Source: Niveispirillum irakense DSM 11586
GTDB taxonomy: Bacteria > Pseudomonadota > Alphaproteobacteria > Azospirillales > Azospirillaceae
Direction of reading: 5' to 3'
Assembly: GCF_000429645.1 (NCBI RefSeq)
Contig: NZ_AUCG01000007.1
Span: forward strand, 1-45,315
DNA length: 45,315 nt
Shown here piece by piece: positions 31,654-40,181 of this stretch. Numbering within the stretch: the first letter of the stretch is position 1; every line of letters begins with the position of its first letter. The notes beneath the pieces are model-generated. The model was not told where the DNA came from, did no database searches, and saw only the letters and a list, made by a program, of their open reading frames with translations. A program made the translations under genes and the position numbers.

Positions 31654-32922
31654 TTATGCCTTGTCCGCCTGGCCCTGCTTCTTGGCCAGCCTCGGCTCCC
31701 CGAACAGGTAGCCCTGGCCAAAATCGATATAGAGATCAAGCAGTTCGATCAACTGCGTCTCGGTCTCGATCTTCTCCACGATCAGGTCGATATTGGCGCG
31801 GTCAAGCTGCTGGCGCAGTTCGCGCACGGCGCGGGGGTCGGCGAAGCGGCCATCCGGGTCCAGCAGGCGGGCGGCATCCAGCTTCACATGGCGGATATCG
31901 TGGCGGGCCAGTTCCGACCAGTCCATGTCCAGCCGCCAGACCTGATCCATGGAGAAGCGGAAGCCCAGCCGGCGCAACCCATCCAGGAAGCCGGTGGCGA
32001 ACAGCCCGCCCTGCATCAATTCATCCTGGCTCAGCTCAAAAATCAGTTTGCTGGCAAGGTTGGGGTTCTGCGCCATGTACTGGACGAATTCCCGCATGAA
32101 GCCGGCATCATTCAGCGTGGCCGCGGAAATATTGCAGAAGAAACCGACATTCTGGTGCCGCTTCTCCGTCTCGCGCAGCAACTGGATACAGCGGAACAGC
32201 AGCAGATTGTCGATGGTGGCAATCAGCCCCGCATCCGCCGCGACGCCCAGATATTGCTCGGGCAGCAGGTAGCGCGGCTGTCCGTCCGGCCCCTGCCCGG
32301 CACGGATGCGGGAAAACAGCTCATAATAACGATGCCGGCGCTGCGGCAGGCTGACCACGGGCTGGAGGAAAATATCCACCTGGTCGGTGCGCAGCGCCTC
32401 CTTCACCCGGTCCAGGGTGGCGGCGGGATCGGGGGCCGGGGGCGTGGCGGTCAACATTATCGCTGGCGGCCGGGGGCTTTGCGTGAAAAGCGGCCCCGGA
32501 TCAGGGGGGGCGGTGGCAGGAATGTCCGGCGCGTCAGGGGCTGGGGCTACAGGCGCCGGCCGCACGGTGGCGGGAAGCTGTTCAGCCAGCCGTTCCAGCA
32601 CGCGGGTTTCCGACAGGACGGCTTCCACCTCCCCCCGCGTCACGGGCTGGTTACTGGCCAGCCGCTGGTCCAGGGCCAGCAGAAGGTGTTTCACCTCCTC
32701 CTGCTGTTCGCGCAGGCGCCAGATCTTGCGGTCGGTGCGGTCCTGGGCATCCTGCCGGGCCCAGAATTCATGCAGCAGCCCGCCGAAGGTCAGCACAAGC
32801 AGGCCATAAAGCAGGCCGGTATGCTGGTCCATGCCCGCCACGGACAAGGGCAGGGTAACCGCCACTGTCAGGGCCAGGGCCGTATAGGCGGCGGCGAAGA
32901 CCAGATGGCGGACCCAGCGCAT
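31654..32922 (-). CDS. Membrane-anchored degenerate EAL-domain protein (TipF-like)
   Basis: A 422-residue protein with two N-terminal membrane helices (about 5-29 and 34-52), a coiled-coil stretch (about 55-115), a Pro/Ala linker and a C-terminal EAL domain (about 170-415). Key phosphodiesterase residues are altered: EAL reads ELF (YYELFSRI), and the DDFG metal pair reads MDQV. CNISA and QGYLFG remain recognisable. It is therefore probably not a c-di-GMP hydrolase but may bind the nucleotide. The layout matches Caulobacter TipF, a c-di-GMP receptor needed for flagellum placement; that assignment is inferred. It starts 20 bp after pyrD, in the same operon. Confidence 0.85.
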   Translation of the reverse strand: MRWVRHLVFAAAYTALALTVAVTLPLSVAGMDQHTGLLYGLLVLTFGGLLHEFWARQDAQDRTDRKIWRLREQQEEVKHLLLALDQRLASNQPVTRGEVEAVLSETRVLERLAEQLPATVRPAPVAPAPDAPDIPATAPPDPGPLFTQSPRPPAIMLTATPPAPDPAATLDRVKEALRTDQVDIFLQPVVSLPQRRHRYYELFSRIRAGQGPDGQPRYLLPEQYLGVAADAGLIATIDNLLLFRCIQLLRETEKRHQNVGFFCNISAATLNDAGFMREFVQYMAQNPNLASKLIFELSQDELMQGGLFATGFLDGLRRLGFRFSMDQVWRLDMDWSELARHDIRHVKLDAARLLDPDGRFADPRAVRELRQQLDRANIDLIVEKIETETQLIELLDLYIDFGQGYLFGEPRLAKKQGQADKA

Positions 32923-32942
32923 GGCGACCCTGTCCCCTGTTC

Positions 32943-34019
32943 CTACGGCGTCTGCTTGGCAGTGATCGTGTGGGCAGCACCCACGGCATCGGCGACATGG
33001 GCGAAGCCGTCGCGGGCCAGCAGGGCAGCCAGATCGGCCTTGATACGGCCCACCAGCCCCGGCCCTTCATAGACCAGGGCGGAATAAAGCTGCACCAGGC
33101 TGGCCCCGGCGCGGATCTTGGCATAGGCATCGGCCCCCGATGCCACCCCGCCCACGCCGATCAGGGGCACACGGCCACCCAGCAGCCGGTAAAACTCGCC
33201 CAGAACCTTGGTGCTGGGCTCCATCAGCGGCACGCCGGAAAGGCCGCCCGCCTCCGCCGCCAGGGCGGGGGGGATGGCGGCGGGCCGTGCCAGCGTGGTG
33301 TTGGACACGATCAACCCGTCGATCCCGCTTTCCAGCACCACGGCGGCAATGTCAGCCTTGTCCTCGTCCGTCAGGTCGGGGGCGACCTTCAGCAGCAGCG
33401 GCGGGCGCACATCACTGCGGGCGCGGGCTTCCAGGCAGCGGCCCAGCAGATCGGCCAGCGCGTCGCGGGACTGCAAGGTCCGCAGGCCCGGCGTGTTGGG
33501 GGAGGAGACATTGACCGTCAGGTAGGAGACCAGCGGCGCCACCCGTTCGATGCAGGTGACATAATCGCTGGCCGCATCTTCCGTCAGCTTGTTCTTGCCG
33601 ACATTGCCGCCGACGATCCCGGCCCGGCCCAGCCGCAGCTTCAGGTTGGTGGCATAGGCGTCCAGGCCCTGGTTATTGAAGCCGAAGCGGTTGATGACGG
33701 CGCGCGCGCTGGGCACGCGGAACAGGCGCGGCTTGGGATTGCCATCCTGGGGCAGGGGCGTGACCGTGCCGCATTCGACAAAGCCGAAGCCCAGCTTCAG
33801 CATCGCGTCAGGCACCTCGGCATTCTTGTCGAAGCCCGGCGCCAGCCCGATCGGGTTGGGGAAATCCAGGCCGAAGACGGTGGTTGCCAGACTGGGCGCA
33901 TCCCGTCCGCCGACACGCGGCACCAGCCCGGTCTTCAGGGCCTTGATGGTCAGGTTATGCGCCTGTTCGGCATCCATGGCCATCAGCAGCGGCCGGGCCA
34001 GGGGATAAAGGTCGATCAT
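32943..34019 (-). CDS. pyrD: Dihydroorotate dehydrogenase (quinone), class 2
   Basis: This 358-residue FMN enzyme oxidises dihydroorotate to orotate in pyrimidine synthesis, passing electrons to quinone. The N-terminal amphipathic helix (MIDLYPLARPLLMAMDAEQA) that docks on the membrane marks class 2. Family blocks include PNPIGLAPGFDKNAEV, GFVECGTVTPLPQDGNPKPR, the catalytic-serine region VNVSSPNTPGLR and LIGVGGVASGADAYAKIRAG. The ATG overlaps the stop of the DUF952 gene (ATGA), so the longer in-frame extension is not used. Operon: DUF952-pyrD-EAL. Confidence 0.96.
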   Translation of the reverse strand: MIDLYPLARPLLMAMDAEQAHNLTIKALKTGLVPRVGGRDAPSLATTVFGLDFPNPIGLAPGFDKNAEVPDAMLKLGFGFVECGTVTPLPQDGNPKPRLFRVPSARAVINRFGFNNQGLDAYATNLKLRLGRAGIVGGNVGKNKLTEDAASDYVTCIERVAPLVSYLTVNVSSPNTPGLRTLQSRDALADLLGRCLEARARSDVRPPLLLKVAPDLTDEDKADIAAVVLESGIDGLIVSNTTLARPAAIPPALAAEAGGLSGVPLMEPSTKVLGEFYRLLGGRVPLIGVGGVASGADAYAKIRAGASLVQLYSALVYEGPGLVGRIKADLAALLARDGFAHVADAVGAAHTITAKQTP

Positions 34020-34387
34020 TGGCCGGTCCCCGTTTCCGCCGGAGCCACATGGTCCGGCATGATGTGCAACCCGTCCGGCCCCAGCGGCAGCGGGTCTACC
34101 CGCAGCACCGCGCCGGCGGCCAGGGGCCCGTAAAGATGGGGGAAAAGCTGGCCCCCACGGGAGGCTTCCCATTTCAGCGCATCGCCGCACGCCTCGGGAT
34201 CGACCGTCAGCAGCAGCAGCCCGGTCTGGCCGGTGCGGTGGCGGGCAGCGCTCTCGGGCAATTGGGTGCCGGTTGAGAAATGGATGAAACCGTCTGCCCG
34301 GTCCTGGGAGGAACCGTCATAGCGACCGGCGGTCTGAGCGGCCTGCCATTCCTCGGCGCGGCACATATGGAAGATCGGAGAGGCCAT
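34016..34387 (-). CDS. DUF952 family protein
   Basis: A 123-residue protein of unknown function, common in alphaproteobacteria directly upstream of pyrD. Family blocks IFHMCRAEEW (5-14), ADGFIHFSTGTQLPE (about 31-45), LLLLTVDPEACGDALKWEAS and FPHLYGPL are all present. The fold is related to ADP-ribosyltransferase-like small domains by published family clan, but no activity is known. It is the first gene of the operon and is translationally coupled to pyrD. Confidence 0.93.
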   Translation of the reverse strand: MASPIFHMCRAEEWQAAQTAGRYDGSSQDRADGFIHFSTGTQLPESAARHRTGQTGLLLLTVDPEACGDALKWEASRGGQLFPHLYGPLAAGAVLRVDPLPLGPDGLHIMPDHVAPAETGTGQ

Positions 34388-34619
34388 GGAACCTGGCGGG
34401 TATATGGGAAATAAGGCCCCAACCTAATCCGAATGGGCGATGGATGCCAGCGGCAGGATGGTGTCGCCCTTGCTGCCTGCATTGAAGAATATGAGAATGC
34501 GTCTTACTTGGATGGTGATGGTCTATACCTCTGAATAGTAGAAAAAGGTAAGAGAAGCGGAGTAATCTTCAATTGTGGTTGTCCGAAATTCCACGCAAAA
34601 TTCAAAAGGGAGTGTGGTC

Positions 34620-34841
34620 ATGAAGAATGCAGCTCGTTCTTTACAGGACATCAACGAGCAGGCGCTGAGTGATCGTATGCGTTTTGCGCTGGAAGAGGTT
34701 GAGCAGATGGGCATTCGTGGTCTGACAGCCGTTCCCGTCAAACCCACGCAGGAGATGCTGACGGCGGGTTCCCGCGCCGGTGGTATCGGGGTTGAAACGG
34801 TGATGGCGGTCTACTCAGCCATGTTGCGCGCTGCCGATTGA
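34620..34841 (+). CDS. Small hypothetical protein with terminator
   Basis: A 73-residue cytoplasmic protein, not recognised. The N-terminal half is helical (RSLQDINEQALSDRMRFALE). The C-terminal half has the pattern KPTQEMLTAGSRAGGIGVET followed by AVYSAMLRAAD, a PT-x-E-M-x-x-AG...Y-x-A-M layout seen in other small alphaproteobacterial and phage-linked proteins. AAGGGAG precedes the ATG, and a near-perfect terminator follows at 34906. Signals at both ends make it a real gene despite its size. It lies between the pyrD operon and the convergent phage cassette. Confidence 0.8.
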   Translation: MKNAARSLQDINEQALSDRMRFALEEVEQMGIRGLTAVPVKPTQEMLTAGSRAGGIGVETVMAVYSAMLRAAD

Positions 34842-34905
34842 TGGAAACCTCGGTCGCTTTTTTCTGTTCTTGTTCTCCGTAGTCTCTCTCTGTTCCCAAC
34901 TCCGG

Positions 34906-34939
34906 CGCCGTCCACGTCACTGTGGACGGCGTTTTTTTT
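34906..34939 (+). terminator. Strong intrinsic terminator
   Basis: CGCCGTCCAC and GTGGACGGCG form a perfect 10-bp stem with a 6-nt loop, followed by eight T. It ends the 73-aa protein gene. There is no T run on the minus strand, so it is not an obvious terminator for the phage cassette. Confidence 0.95.
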
Positions 34940-34966
34940 GTGCGGGTTGCGCGGCCGACCCCGTCT

Positions 34967-35437
34967 TCAATCCCGATAGAACAGGAAATCATCCAGGACC
35001 AGAACCGGTGTCCGCCCGCAGGCCCAGGCGGGATTCTCACCGGCACTGTGGAAGCGGGTTGCCCCGTTTCCCGGTAACGGAACCGCCTTTCCCGTCATGG
35101 CCAGGATGCGGCGGGCGATGCGGAGCGCGATGGCGAAGCTGGGGTCGCGGCTGTCCACGGCCTGCACTGCCCCCTCTTCCGCCGGGGTGCGACAGGCGAA
35201 CAGGCTGGGATCAAGGGCGACCGAGGCGATATGCCGGCCGTCACGCTGGCTGATATTCACCGCCATGCCGGCCATTGCCTCCATGACCGCCGGACGGGTG
35301 CCAGGGGCGATGGTGCGGCTTTCCCCCCACAGGCTGCGGGCGAGCGTTTCCACGCTGCTGCCATCATGGATGGCGCCGGCATCGCGCACAGGGGGCGCGG
35401 GCTGGCTGTAATCAGGGGTCAGGCTGGGCCGGCTCAT
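34967..35437 (-). CDS. SleB-type cell wall hydrolase (endolysin-like)
   Basis: A 156-residue protein. The pattern ETLARSLWGESR near 30-41, with the conserved Glu, then AVMEAMAGMAVNISQR, and ATRFHSAGENPAWACGRTPV near the end, follows the Hydrolase_2/SleB domain (Glu motif, helical core, then a GAthFH...W segment closing with FYR). It would cut peptidoglycan. There is no signal peptide, so it would need a holin or spanin, perhaps the neighbouring membrane protein. It is the last gene of the phage cassette and overlaps the preceding gene (ATGA). The assignment is moderate because the similarity is patchy. Confidence 0.68.
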   Translation of the reverse strand: MSRPSLTPDYSQPAPPVRDAGAIHDGSSVETLARSLWGESRTIAPGTRPAVMEAMAGMAVNISQRDGRHIASVALDPSLFACRTPAEEGAVQAVDSRDPSFAIALRIARRILAMTGKAVPLPGNGATRFHSAGENPAWACGRTPVLVLDDFLFYRD

Positions 35438-35742
35438 CGTCCACCCCCATCGGCCAGCCTTCCGTCCAGCTTGGTTTCAATCCGCAGCAGATGGCTGGTC
35501 AGCCGGTCTTCCAGGGCCTTCACCTCGGTGATGGAAGCATAGCTTTTGGCCACTTCCAGCTTATAGGCGGCCAGCGATTCGCGCAGTTGCGTCGATGTTG
35601 TCTCCAGGTCGCGGCGCAGCGGGTCCAGCGCCTGTTCACTTTCCTTGCGGGTCTGCTGGACCAGCCAGAACAACCCGCCCAGGACGGGCAGTTCAATGGC
35701 GGTGATCCACCAGATCAGGTCCAGCGGCGGCGGGCTGTTCAT
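35434..35742 (-). CDS. Phage-cassette membrane protein with coiled coil
   Basis: A 102-residue protein. One N-terminal membrane helix (LIWWITAIELPVLGGLFWLV) is followed by a long amphipathic helix rich in Glu, Arg and Leu (about 30-95), predicted to be a coiled coil. The layout is common for small proteins next to terminase and endolysin genes, where they are proposed as holin- or spanin-like lysis proteins. AAGGAGG gives a strong ribosome-binding site for this start. It is translationally coupled to the hydrolase that follows. Confidence 0.75.
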   Translation of the reverse strand: MNSPPPLDLIWWITAIELPVLGGLFWLVQQTRKESEQALDPLRRDLETTSTQLRESLAAYKLEVAKSYASITEVKALEDRLTSHLLRIETKLDGRLADGGGR

Positions 35743-35771
35743 GGTCGTCTTTCCTCCTTCACCATTCAAAT

Positions 35772-37246
35772 TCAGGGTGTGAAATCAATCGCGGCCTGTA
35801 CCGCCCGGCGGGGAAGGGCGCGGTCAGGGTGCTGGGGCGGGCAGGCCAGGATGGCACCGGCCACGGCGTCCAGCCCGTCATCGCGGCCTTTGCCCCGGGG
35901 CTGCCATTCCCGCATTTCGGTCAGCAGCGGGCTGTCCATGACGCTGTCATGGATATGCAGGTCGCCCCGATAAAGCGGGCATCCCAGCCGGCCAGGATGC
36001 GTTCGGCCTTGGGGCGGTTGGCATATTCGCCCACCACGCGGGCGGTCAGCCGCCGTTCGCCCAGCACGGTGCGCAGCGTTTCCGGCAGAAAGGCACCGAT
36101 GCCGTTGCATTCCACATGGATGGTCGGCACGGCGAATTCCGCCGCCAGATCGGCCACGGCCTGGCACTGGATGGCGGCGGCCTGCCGTTCCGATCCTGCC
36201 GGCACGGTCAGATAGCGGACCCGATGCAGGAAAAAGCGGCCCTGCCCATCCTCCCCCAGCAGCACGGCAACGCTGCCATCGCCGCCCTTGCGCCCGTCGC
36301 GCCGCCTTGTGCCCAGGGCGGGGTCCCACCAGATGCGCAGGCTGCGCAGCCGTTTCTCCCCCAGCCGGTGGCTGGTCTGGCCACTGACCTGCACGATGCG
36401 GATATCCTCCGCGTAGGTGACCAGCCGTTCCGGCTCCAGCCGCCCATCCTCCGTGGCGATGGGGATCAGCATCATCTGGCTGGTGAATTTGTTCGGCCCG
36501 CTGCGGCGGCGGATACGCTCAATCGCTTCGGGCGGGAACCGTTCCGGCCAGGCGCTGGTGCCATCGGCCCGCAGCAGCGGTTTTTCCAGCCGGGCGAACC
36601 CGTCCAGAAAGGGGCTTTCCTCCCCCGCCGGCGGCTCCAGGCTGTAGATGGAATGGAACGTGTGCGGCGTGCCGATATAGAGCACCAGCCCATCGGGAGA
36701 GAGGACATAGGCAATCTCCGACAGGCGATGGCGCAGCTCCGCCCGTTTGGTGTCGGTATTGGCGCTGTTGGGCACCTCTACATCATCGCAGACGACGATA
36801 TCGGCATGGCTGCCGGTGAAATTGGCCGTCACCCCCTTGGCCGCCATGGACGGGTCGCGGCCCACCCGGTCGCGGCGGATGATGAATTCCTCCGCCCCCC
36901 ACATTTCCGGCTTGTCCGGTTTCAGCCCCTGGCAGGCGGGGTGGCGTTCAATGACGCGCTTGACGGTGCGCACCATCTTCTTTGCCAGATGATAATCGGC
37001 GGCCAGCACCAACACCCGCCGGTCGGGCAGAAGATGCAGCAGCCAGGCGCAGAACAGCCCGACCAGGGTGGATTTGCCGCTGTCACGGAAGGCCAGCAGC
37101 AGCAATTCCCGCCGCCCATCCTGCCATTGCGACTCCAGCCAGTGGCAGATGTCCCGGTGCAGGGAGGGGGTTTCCATGCCCTGCTGCCCGTTCCATTCGC
37201 TGACAAATTGCTGAAAGCTGCGTTTATCCCCGTCCCCCGCCATCAT
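35772..37246 (-). pseudogene. Phage large terminase subunit, frameshifted
   Basis: TerL packages DNA with an ATPase and a nuclease domain. The Walker A-like loop LAFRDSGKSTLVGLF is near residue 50, and Walker B is in ADIVVCDDVEVPNS. The nuclease acidic residues appear in WWDPALGTRRRDG and VECNGIGAFL. Frame 1 is intact for about 425 codons, to 35,970, then turns into unrelated sequence and stops at 35921. The true ending (LHIHDSVMDSPLLTEMREW, GKGRDDGLDAVAGA) continues in the next frame to 35772. One missing base in the CCCC run at 35965-35968 explains it. The last nuclease Asp lies beyond the shift. It may be a real mutation, an assembly error or, less likely, programmed slippage. The start overlaps the tail-fibre stop. 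Confidence 0.88.
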
Positions 37247-39621
37247 CGGCAGCGGCCGACCAGGAACCAGGCCGTCCCGTTGGACAGGGCCGTCACCCCA
37301 TCATATTGCCCTTCCAGGGTCAGGGCGGCGCCATCGGGGCCGGTGGCCCCGTCCGTTCCGCTGGTCAGGGTGACGGGATGGGTGCCGGGATCGGTCTTCT
37401 TCACCGTCACGACCATGCCGGCATTATCAGCGGCGGGGGCCGGCAGGCGCACCTCCACCGGTCCGGCAAAGGCGGAGACAAGGTAATATTCCGCCCCCAG
37501 ATCGGGCTGGAACAAGCCCGCCGCTTCATGGAAATGCAGCGATGCCGGCGTGCGGCTGGCCGAGACGACCCACCAGCCGGCCCCGTTGGAAAAGACGCGG
37601 ACGAAATCATACTGTTTGCCCAGGCGCCAGCGCCGCCCGTCCGGCCCGGTGCCGCTTTCCGCCGTCACGGTGACGGTGCCGGCAGCAGGGTCGGATTTCT
37701 TGATCGTCACCACCCGGCCCACCGCCTGCGGGGCGGAAGGGGCGGGCAGGCGCACTTCCACATCGCCATCGGCGCCGCTGACCAGATAAAGCGACTTGGC
37801 CAGATCGGGGCTGAACAGGCCGGCTGTGTCGTGGAATTCGGCATTCACCGGCTGCTGGCTGCCCGATGTCACCCACCATCCCGCGCCATTGGACAGGACG
37901 GATACGCTGTCATAGCGGTTGGCCAGCAGCATGGGCCGCCCGTCCGGGCCGGGGCCACCCAGTTCCGTCACCGTCACCGGGTTGGCGCTGGCATCGGTCT
38001 TCTTGATGGTCAGCATGCGGCCATTGGCGGTGCCGGCAGCCGGCAGGCGGAACTCCACCGGCCCGCCAAAGGCCGATACCAGATGGCTGGTGGAGGCAAG
38101 GTCGGCTTCCACCAGCCCGCCGCGTTCCGGCTCCACATAATGGGTATCGACGCTGAACCCCTCCACCCGCAGGTCGGTGATATGGGTTTCCTTCAACAGG
38201 TTGCGCAGCGGATATCCGGCATTGACGGCGGTATAGGCGCGGCTGTCCGCCGGGTCCCAGATCGGCTGCCCGCCGGTGGCGGAGAACAGGTTGACGATGG
38301 CGCTGTTCTGGCTGCCATTGTCGATGCGGATGCCGGGCAGGGCGCCCAGGCTCTCGGCATAGAAATTGACGATCAGGTTCTGGTCCGTCGCCGCCCCCAA
38401 CCGCAGGCAGGCCTCCGCACCTGGATGCAGGTTCGCCTCGCAATCGGTGAAGCTGTTATTGAAACGCCCGGCGGAAACAAAGAAGCCGCAACCACTCATG
38501 GGAGCGGACAGGCTATAGACGCGGACATCCTGGAATTTGTTGGCGTTGGGCGTGTCGCCATTGCCTTCCACGGTCATCAGCACGCCATGCAGGGCGGGCC
38601 GCGCCACCAGCACGCGGGCAATATGGTTCCAGTAACAGGGCCGGTCGGTATCCAGATAACCATCCAGCACCAGCCCGATCAGGCAATCCCAGATGGAGAC
38701 ATTCTCCACCATGTTCTTCACGGCCGGCCCGTCGCGGCCATAAATCTTCACGCCCGATGCGCCGCCGACAATGCGCAGGTTGCGCAGGGCGGCATAGCCA
38801 TCCACCATCTCCACCGCGTTAAATTGGCTGGGATATTCCGGCAGGTTGACGGGATCGTAGGCCGCCATGCGGGCCTGGATCACGCTGCCTTCCCCCTCCC
38901 CATACAATGTCTGGCCATAGGTCAGTGGCAGGGTGGCGCTGGTGCGATAGGTGCCGGCGGGCAGGAACACGGATTTATGCGCGGCCAGGGCCGCCAGGAT
39001 GGCACCCGTATCATCGGCAATGCCATCGCCCACGGCACCGAAATCCCGGACAGAGACAAGATCGCGCAGCTTTTCCGCCACCGGTCGCTCAACCGCACCG
39101 GCTCCCTGGGCCACGCTATGGGCCATCACCGGCAGGCTTTGCAGCGGGACCGGCACGGGGTTGCCAACGGCATCGAAACCCAGGGCGCGCCCCGCCCGCT
39201 GTGCCCGGTCCGGCAGCAGATGGGCCGATGGCAGGTCGGTGGCGGGCGCGCGCAACATGCGTTCCTGGTCGGCGGCCAGTTGCTGCACCATGGCGGTCAG
39301 CCGGTTCAACTGCGCATTCAGGCTGGCGGCGGACAAAGCACCGCTTTCCAGGAAATCGGCCTCCCGGTCCAGGCGCAGCCTGCGTTGCAGGGTGATGATA
39401 GTGCCCGCCGGTGGCGCCTGTTCCAGCCGCACCGCCCCGCCCGCCGCATCCCCCACCCCTTCAATGACAAAGCCGCCCGTTTGCGGGGCGGCATCCAGAT
39501 GCAGGGTCAGGTCGGCAGCACTGTAAAGCGGGAAGGCAAAGGGAAAGCGCGTGGTGTCGCCATCAGCAATGTAATGCGCGCGCGGGCTCACCGCCGGCAC
39601 GGGGGAAGTGTCGGTCGTCAT
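37243..39621 (-). CDS. Phage tail fibre/tailspike-like protein with pectate-lyase-type beta-helix
   Basis: A 792-residue virion protein. The N-terminal 150 residues (RAHYIADGDTTRFPFAFP; LNRLTAMVQQLAADQERM) match the T7 tail-fibre adaptor that fixes fibres to the tail. LVSVRDFGAVGDGIADDTGA near 190-209 starts a pectate-lyase-type beta-helix (to about 520), as in depolymerising tailspikes. The C-terminal ~270 residues hold three copies of a ~100-residue module, each with LVS, VEVRLPA, VTIKK, GPDG and SNGAGWWV motifs. AGGAAATATCC precedes the start. It would recognise and perhaps cut surface polysaccharide. Confidence 0.87.
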   Translation of the reverse strand: MTTDTSPVPAVSPRAHYIADGDTTRFPFAFPLYSAADLTLHLDAAPQTGGFVIEGVGDAAGGAVRLEQAPPAGTIITLQRRLRLDREADFLESGALSAASLNAQLNRLTAMVQQLAADQERMLRAPATDLPSAHLLPDRAQRAGRALGFDAVGNPVPVPLQSLPVMAHSVAQGAGAVERPVAEKLRDLVSVRDFGAVGDGIADDTGAILAALAAHKSVFLPAGTYRTSATLPLTYGQTLYGEGEGSVIQARMAAYDPVNLPEYPSQFNAVEMVDGYAALRNLRIVGGASGVKIYGRDGPAVKNMVENVSIWDCLIGLVLDGYLDTDRPCYWNHIARVLVARPALHGVLMTVEGNGDTPNANKFQDVRVYSLSAPMSGCGFFVSAGRFNNSFTDCEANLHPGAEACLRLGAATDQNLIVNFYAESLGALPGIRIDNGSQNSAIVNLFSATGGQPIWDPADSRAYTAVNAGYPLRNLLKETHITDLRVEGFSVDTHYVEPERGGLVEADLASTSHLVSAFGGPVEFRLPAAGTANGRMLTIKKTDASANPVTVTELGGPGPDGRPMLLANRYDSVSVLSNGAGWWVTSGSQQPVNAEFHDTAGLFSPDLAKSLYLVSGADGDVEVRLPAPSAPQAVGRVVTIKKSDPAAGTVTVTAESGTGPDGRRWRLGKQYDFVRVFSNGAGWWVVSASRTPASLHFHEAAGLFQPDLGAEYYLVSAFAGPVEVRLPAPAADNAGMVVTVKKTDPGTHPVTLTSGTDGATGPDGAALTLEGQYDGVTALSNGTAWFLVGRCR

Positions 39622-39656
39622 GGATATTTCCTGATCGGATAGGGTTGCGGCGCGGC

Positions 39657-40181
39657 TTACGCGCTTCGGGCCAGCCGTTCCAGCCGCTGGCGTTCCTGTA
39701 GCTGCGACAGTTCCAGCAGGTTGCGGCGATAGTCCGCCTGTTCCCGGTCGGACAGCGCCTGGATGCGCAGCGTGTCCAGCTGTTCCGCCGCGGCGGCTTC
39801 GTCCTCCGCCTCGCGGATCTGGCCCAGCAGGATGGCCTCGCCCGATCCGTCGGCGGTGGAAATGCCCTGTGCCCCCAACTGCGCGCGGGTGCGGCCCACG
39901 GCGCGGCGCAGGGCGCGTTGCCGCCGCTTTTCCTCCGCATCGGCGGTGGTGGCGATCTGGTTGGCCTGATTCTGCAGACTGGTGCGCAGGGTGGCGGCCT
40001 CTTCATCCTGGCGGTCGCGCAGACTGTCCAGCTCCACCCTCTGGCGCTCGGTCAGCAATTCCCGCTGCCGGCGCTGGCTGCCGCTTTCAATCCCGGCCAG
40101 GTCACGGACGCGGCCAAGGGTGCTGCGGGCGGTGTCGATGGCGCCCAAGGTTGCCAGAACGGGCGTGGTGATTCCGGCCAT
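39657..40181 (-). CDS. Coiled-coil virion-associated protein
   Basis: A 174-residue protein, almost all helical and rich in Arg, Gln, Glu and Ala. A short non-helical N-terminus MAGITTPVLATLGAIDTARS is followed by long helices (RQRELLTERQRVELDSLRDR; EEKRRQRALRRAVGR) around a conserved-looking AQLGAQGISTADGSGEAILL. Similar proteins sit between tail tubular protein B and fibre genes in podovirus-like clusters, where they are presumed internal virion or tail-assembly proteins. Its ATG overlaps the stop of the nozzle gene by one base (TAATG). Confidence 0.75.
   Translation of the reverse strand: MAGITTPVLATLGAIDTARSTLGRVRDLAGIESGSQRRQRELLTERQRVELDSLRDRQDEEAATLRTSLQNQANQIATTADAEEKRRQRALRRAVGRTRAQLGAQGISTADGSGEAILLGQIREAEDEAAAAEQLDTLRIQALSDREQADYRRNLLELSQLQERQRLERLARSA

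Noticed and set aside
37306-39642. 778-residue open frame on the plus strand
   Set aside because: Antisense to the tail-fibre gene, which has clear family motifs and a good ribosome-binding site.
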